A stretch of 8,304 nucleotides of DNA, from NCBI GenBank assembly GCA_963974475.1, contig CAXBCR010000047.1, forward strand, positions 1 to 8,304, in the 5' to 3' direction. Every line of letters begins with the position of its first letter. The first letter of the stretch is position 1. Positions 7,501-8,304 of the stretch are shown piece by piece. Under the pieces are notes generated by a model. That model was not told the origin of the DNA. It did not search any database and saw only the letters and a list, made by a program, of their open reading frames with translations. The DNA comes from CAJXZP01 sp963974475. Its GTDB lineage: Bacteria > Bacteroidota > Bacteroidia > Flavobacteriales_G > Salibacteraceae. A program made the position numbers and the translations under genes.

Positions 7501-7915
7501 TTTTATCGGTTAAATCATCCCAAACTTCGGTGTATTGCATTACTGTTTGGCGACAAGCTTCATTGTATTCTGCTACTGTAATTTTAGTGCCGATGTCTTC
7601 TTTGGTAATACCCAGTTCTTTCTCTACCTTAAGTTCTACGGGTAATCCGTGGGTGTCCCAACCTGCTTTACGTATAACTTGTTTACCCTTTTGAGTATTG
7701 TATCGACAAAATAAATCCTTCAACGTACGCGAAATCACGTGGTGAATACCAGGCTTTCCGTTCGCAGATGGAGGTCCATCATAAAACACGTAAGCGGGAG
7801 CACCTTCGCGCTCATCCATACTTTTTTGAAAAACGTTATTAGCTTTCCAAAAATCGTTTTCTTCGTTGGCAACGTCAGTTAAATTTAACTGCTTGTATTC
7901 TTTGTATTTAGACAT
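4517..7915 (-). CDS. ileS: Isoleucyl-tRNA synthetase, type 2 (GxHH signature)
   Basis: This cytoplasmic class Ia synthetase charges tRNA-Ile with isoleucine and edits misactivated valine. The 1132 residues contain PPSANGKPGIHH at 48-59, where the HIGH motif reads G56-I-H-H59; WDTHGLPVE at 86-94; the CP1 editing domain with TTTPWT at 237-242 and GIVHIAPTFGADD ending at D368; WFDSG at 604-608; EGVDQTRGWF at 638-647; and KMSKR at 679-683. The helical anticodon-binding domain includes NWHIRLSRKRFWRG from 804. No Cys-rich zinc finger ends the protein, as expected of type 2 (eukaryote-like) enzymes. I chose ATG 7915 (MSKYKEY…) because the family begins close to it. An in-frame ATG at 8137 would add 74 unlike, repeat-derived residues. 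It is probably the first gene of the ileS–dksA-like–lspA operon. No T-box leader is visible. Confidence 0.98.
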   Translation of the reverse strand: MSKYKEYKQLNLTDVANEENDFWKANNVFQKSMDEREGAPAYVFYDGPPSANGKPGIHHVISRTLKDLFCRYNTQKGKQVIRKAGWDTHGLPVELKVEKELGITKEDIGTKITVAEYNEACRQTVMQYTEVWDDLTDKMGYWVDMEDPYVTYKTKYIESVWWLLKQLYTKEMLYKGYTIQPYSPKAGTGLSSHELNLPGTYQDVKDTTIVAQFNLVKDAKFTSLFGDLNEVFAMAWTTTPWTLPSNTALAVGPKIEYVLVKTFNQYTFEPMNVLVAKALVSKTFSGKYFEGTDEDFAAYSSENKKIPYQVVSAYVGKDLIDLRFEQLLPYTQPMDAADQAFRIIAGDFVTTEDGTGIVHIAPTFGADDAMVAKTAGVPPMLIEDGNGNPVPLVDLQGRFVAQMGEFAGKYVKNEYYNDGEAPDQSVDVEIAIKLKTENRAFKVEKYEHSYPHCWRTDKPILYYPLDSWFVKATEKKERMSELNDTINWKPKSTGTGRFGNWLKNLNDWNLSRSRYWGIPLPLWQTEEADETICIGSVEELCNEINKSVAAGFMTENPYASFEAGNMSDENYDAVDLHRPFADNIILVSSKGEPMKREADLIDVWFDSGSMPYAQWHYPFENKDKIDENKAFPADFIAEGVDQTRGWFYTLHAIGTMVFDSVAYKNVISNGLVLDKNGVKMSKRLGNTIDPFETLAKYGPDATRWYMITNAQPWDNLKFDLDGITEVQRKFFRALQNTYSFFTLYANVDEFTYKEEDITDRPEIDLWILSKLNSLVKIVDAAYADYEPTKVGRLIQEFVVDHLSNWHIRLSRKRFWRGDYGQDKISAYQTVYTCLETIAKISAPLAPFYSDRLFKDLNAVTGKNTSLSVHLSKFPEVNETAIDKELEERMEIAQKASSMILSLRKRENLRVRQPLQKVMIPVKDEHQKAQIKAVSELIKTETNLKEVAFMEEDSDILVKNIKPNFKTLGPKFGRHMKAIANAVKDFGSDEIAQLENTGKYELAIASETLTLTLEDVEISTQDVEGWLVMSDDQITVALDIHISEELHQEGIARELVNRIQNTRKDQGFEVTHKINITIQQQDLLKASVDSNFDYICSETLTENLTFIDTLSDPDAIDIELEEGLTTQMVVTKI

Positions 7916-8053
7916 CGTATTTGACTGTAAAATCCTGTTTTTAGAAGAATGCGAAAGTAACAATTTAAGTTGGTAGAAGGAAGAGGGAAGTTGGGAGAAT
8001 TTACGAAGGAAAATTGAGTATAAAAGTGAGGGCCGTAAATGGAAGAGGGATGG

Positions 8054-8083
8054 AAAAACTATGGCGTTAAAAACTATGGCTAA
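8054..8083. repeat. 15-bp tandem direct repeat, two copies
   Basis: AAAAACTATGGCGTT (8054-8068) is followed directly by AAAAACTATGGCTAA (8069-8083), identical over the first 12 bases. It lies in the ileS upstream region between the purine-rich tract and the 71-bp repeats. No function is apparent. Confidence 0.7.
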
Positions 8084-8121
8084 GGCTGAAATGTCGAAGG
8101 CAAAAAACAATTCACAAACCC

Positions 8122-8192
8122 CTTCACTTTTCTTCATTTCTTAAAGATTCAAAAGGCAGTGGTTCAACAGGCAAAAAACAAATCTCAAAAAA
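8122..8192. repeat. 71-bp dispersed repeat, copy 1
   Basis: It matches 8234-8304 at 67 of 71 positions with an offset of exactly 112 bp. Both copies hold TTCACTTTTCTTCATTTCTT and AGGCAAAAAACAAATCTC. A partial third match (GGCAAAAAACAA, 8099-8110) lies just before it. Read on the minus strand each copy contains ATGAAGAAAAGTGAAG; in this copy that ATG (8137) happens to be in frame with ileS. Confidence 0.85.
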
Positions 8193-8233
8193 ACTGAAAC
8201 ATGAAGGAGTTAAGGTTCATTAAGCAGTAACCT

Positions 8234-8304
8234 CTTCACTTTTCTTCATTTCTTAATGTTTCAAAAGGCGGAGGTTCAACAGGCAAAAAACAAATCTCAA
8301 AAAA
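8234..8304. repeat. 71-bp dispersed repeat, copy 2 (reaches the window edge)
   Basis: It differs from copy 1 at four positions and is cut by the end of the window, so further copies may follow. On the minus strand its ATG (8249) opens a frame of only nine codons (MKKSEEVTA), ending in TAA at 8220-8222. This argues that these ATGs are not genuine starts. The 41-bp spacer between copies (8193-8233) contains TTAAGGTTCATTAAG. Confidence 0.85.

Larger units (their letters stand above)
7916..8304. other. Non-coding region upstream of ileS
   Basis: No credible gene is seen. From 7965 to about 8057 the plus strand is strongly purine-rich (GGAAGAGGG occurs twice), so the minus-strand ileS leader would be pyrimidine-rich. 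A possible -7 element on the minus strand, TACTTTCG at 7959-7952, differs at one base from TAnnTTTG, but no TTG lies at the right distance, so I do not call a promoter. Positions 8099-8304 hold repeats. Confidence 0.6.

Noticed and set aside
7952..7959. Minus-strand promoter -7 element (TACTTTCG) for ileS
   Set aside because: It has one mismatch to TAnnTTTG and no TTG at the expected distance upstream; too weak to call.
7916..8060. T-box or other riboswitch leader of ileS
   Set aside because: No T-box sequence, specifier stem or antiterminator pairing is visible, and T-boxes are not expected in this phylum.
7916..8137. N-terminal extension of IleRS from ATG 8137
   Set aside because: The extra 74 residues begin inside an intergenic repeat and do not resemble IleRS; MSKYKEY at 7915 fits the family start.
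8099..8304. Possible CRISPR array
   Set aside because: There are only two long repeats of 71 bp with four mismatches and one spacer of about 41 bp; neither size nor form fits a CRISPR array.

Overview
The window looks like chromosomal DNA from a member of the Bacteroidota, most likely Flavobacteriales. The evidence is the gene order ileS – dksA/TraR-like – lspA on one strand, the Bacteroidota-style long IleRS (1132 residues, no C-terminal zinc finger), the weak Shine-Dalgarno signals, the AT-rich non-coding DNA, and the start of a large secreted repeat protein of the kind exported by the type IX secretion system. All five genes I can support lie on the minus strand; I found no convincing gene on the plus strand.

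Layout from right to left, which is the direction of transcription. Positions 7916-8304 are non-coding, with two copies of a 71-bp repeat 112 bp apart, a 15-bp tandem repeat and a purine-rich tract. ileS occupies 4517-7915. It is followed after 20 nt by a small DksA/TraR-family protein (4122-4496), after 42 nt by lspA (3453-4079), and after 130 nt by an unrecognised 62-residue protein (3134-3322). A clear intrinsic terminator at 3078-3105 ends the cluster. The first three genes form a housekeeping operon: isoleucyl-tRNA charging, a probable RNA-polymerase-binding regulator, and lipoprotein signal peptidase.

Positions 2328-3077 form a 750-bp gene-free segment dense in structure. It holds a pair of about 100-bp direct repeats 289 bp apart, at least four inverted repeats between or beside them, and a terminator-like hairpin only 21 nt before the next gene. 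From 2327 to the left edge runs one uninterrupted reading frame of 775 codons, which starts at TTG and continues beyond the window. It encodes a signal peptide, a family-typical N-terminal domain (NNWCFG start), a PKD-like domain and at least five Ig-like repeats with an exact period of 69 residues.

I see no clear undescribed multi-gene system. The points most worth a second look are the GxHH version of the IleRS HIGH motif, which is linked to extreme mupirocin resistance in type 2 IleRS; the strict 69-residue periodicity of the surface protein; the hairpin in its leader; and the repeat/hairpin cluster in the 750-bp gap.
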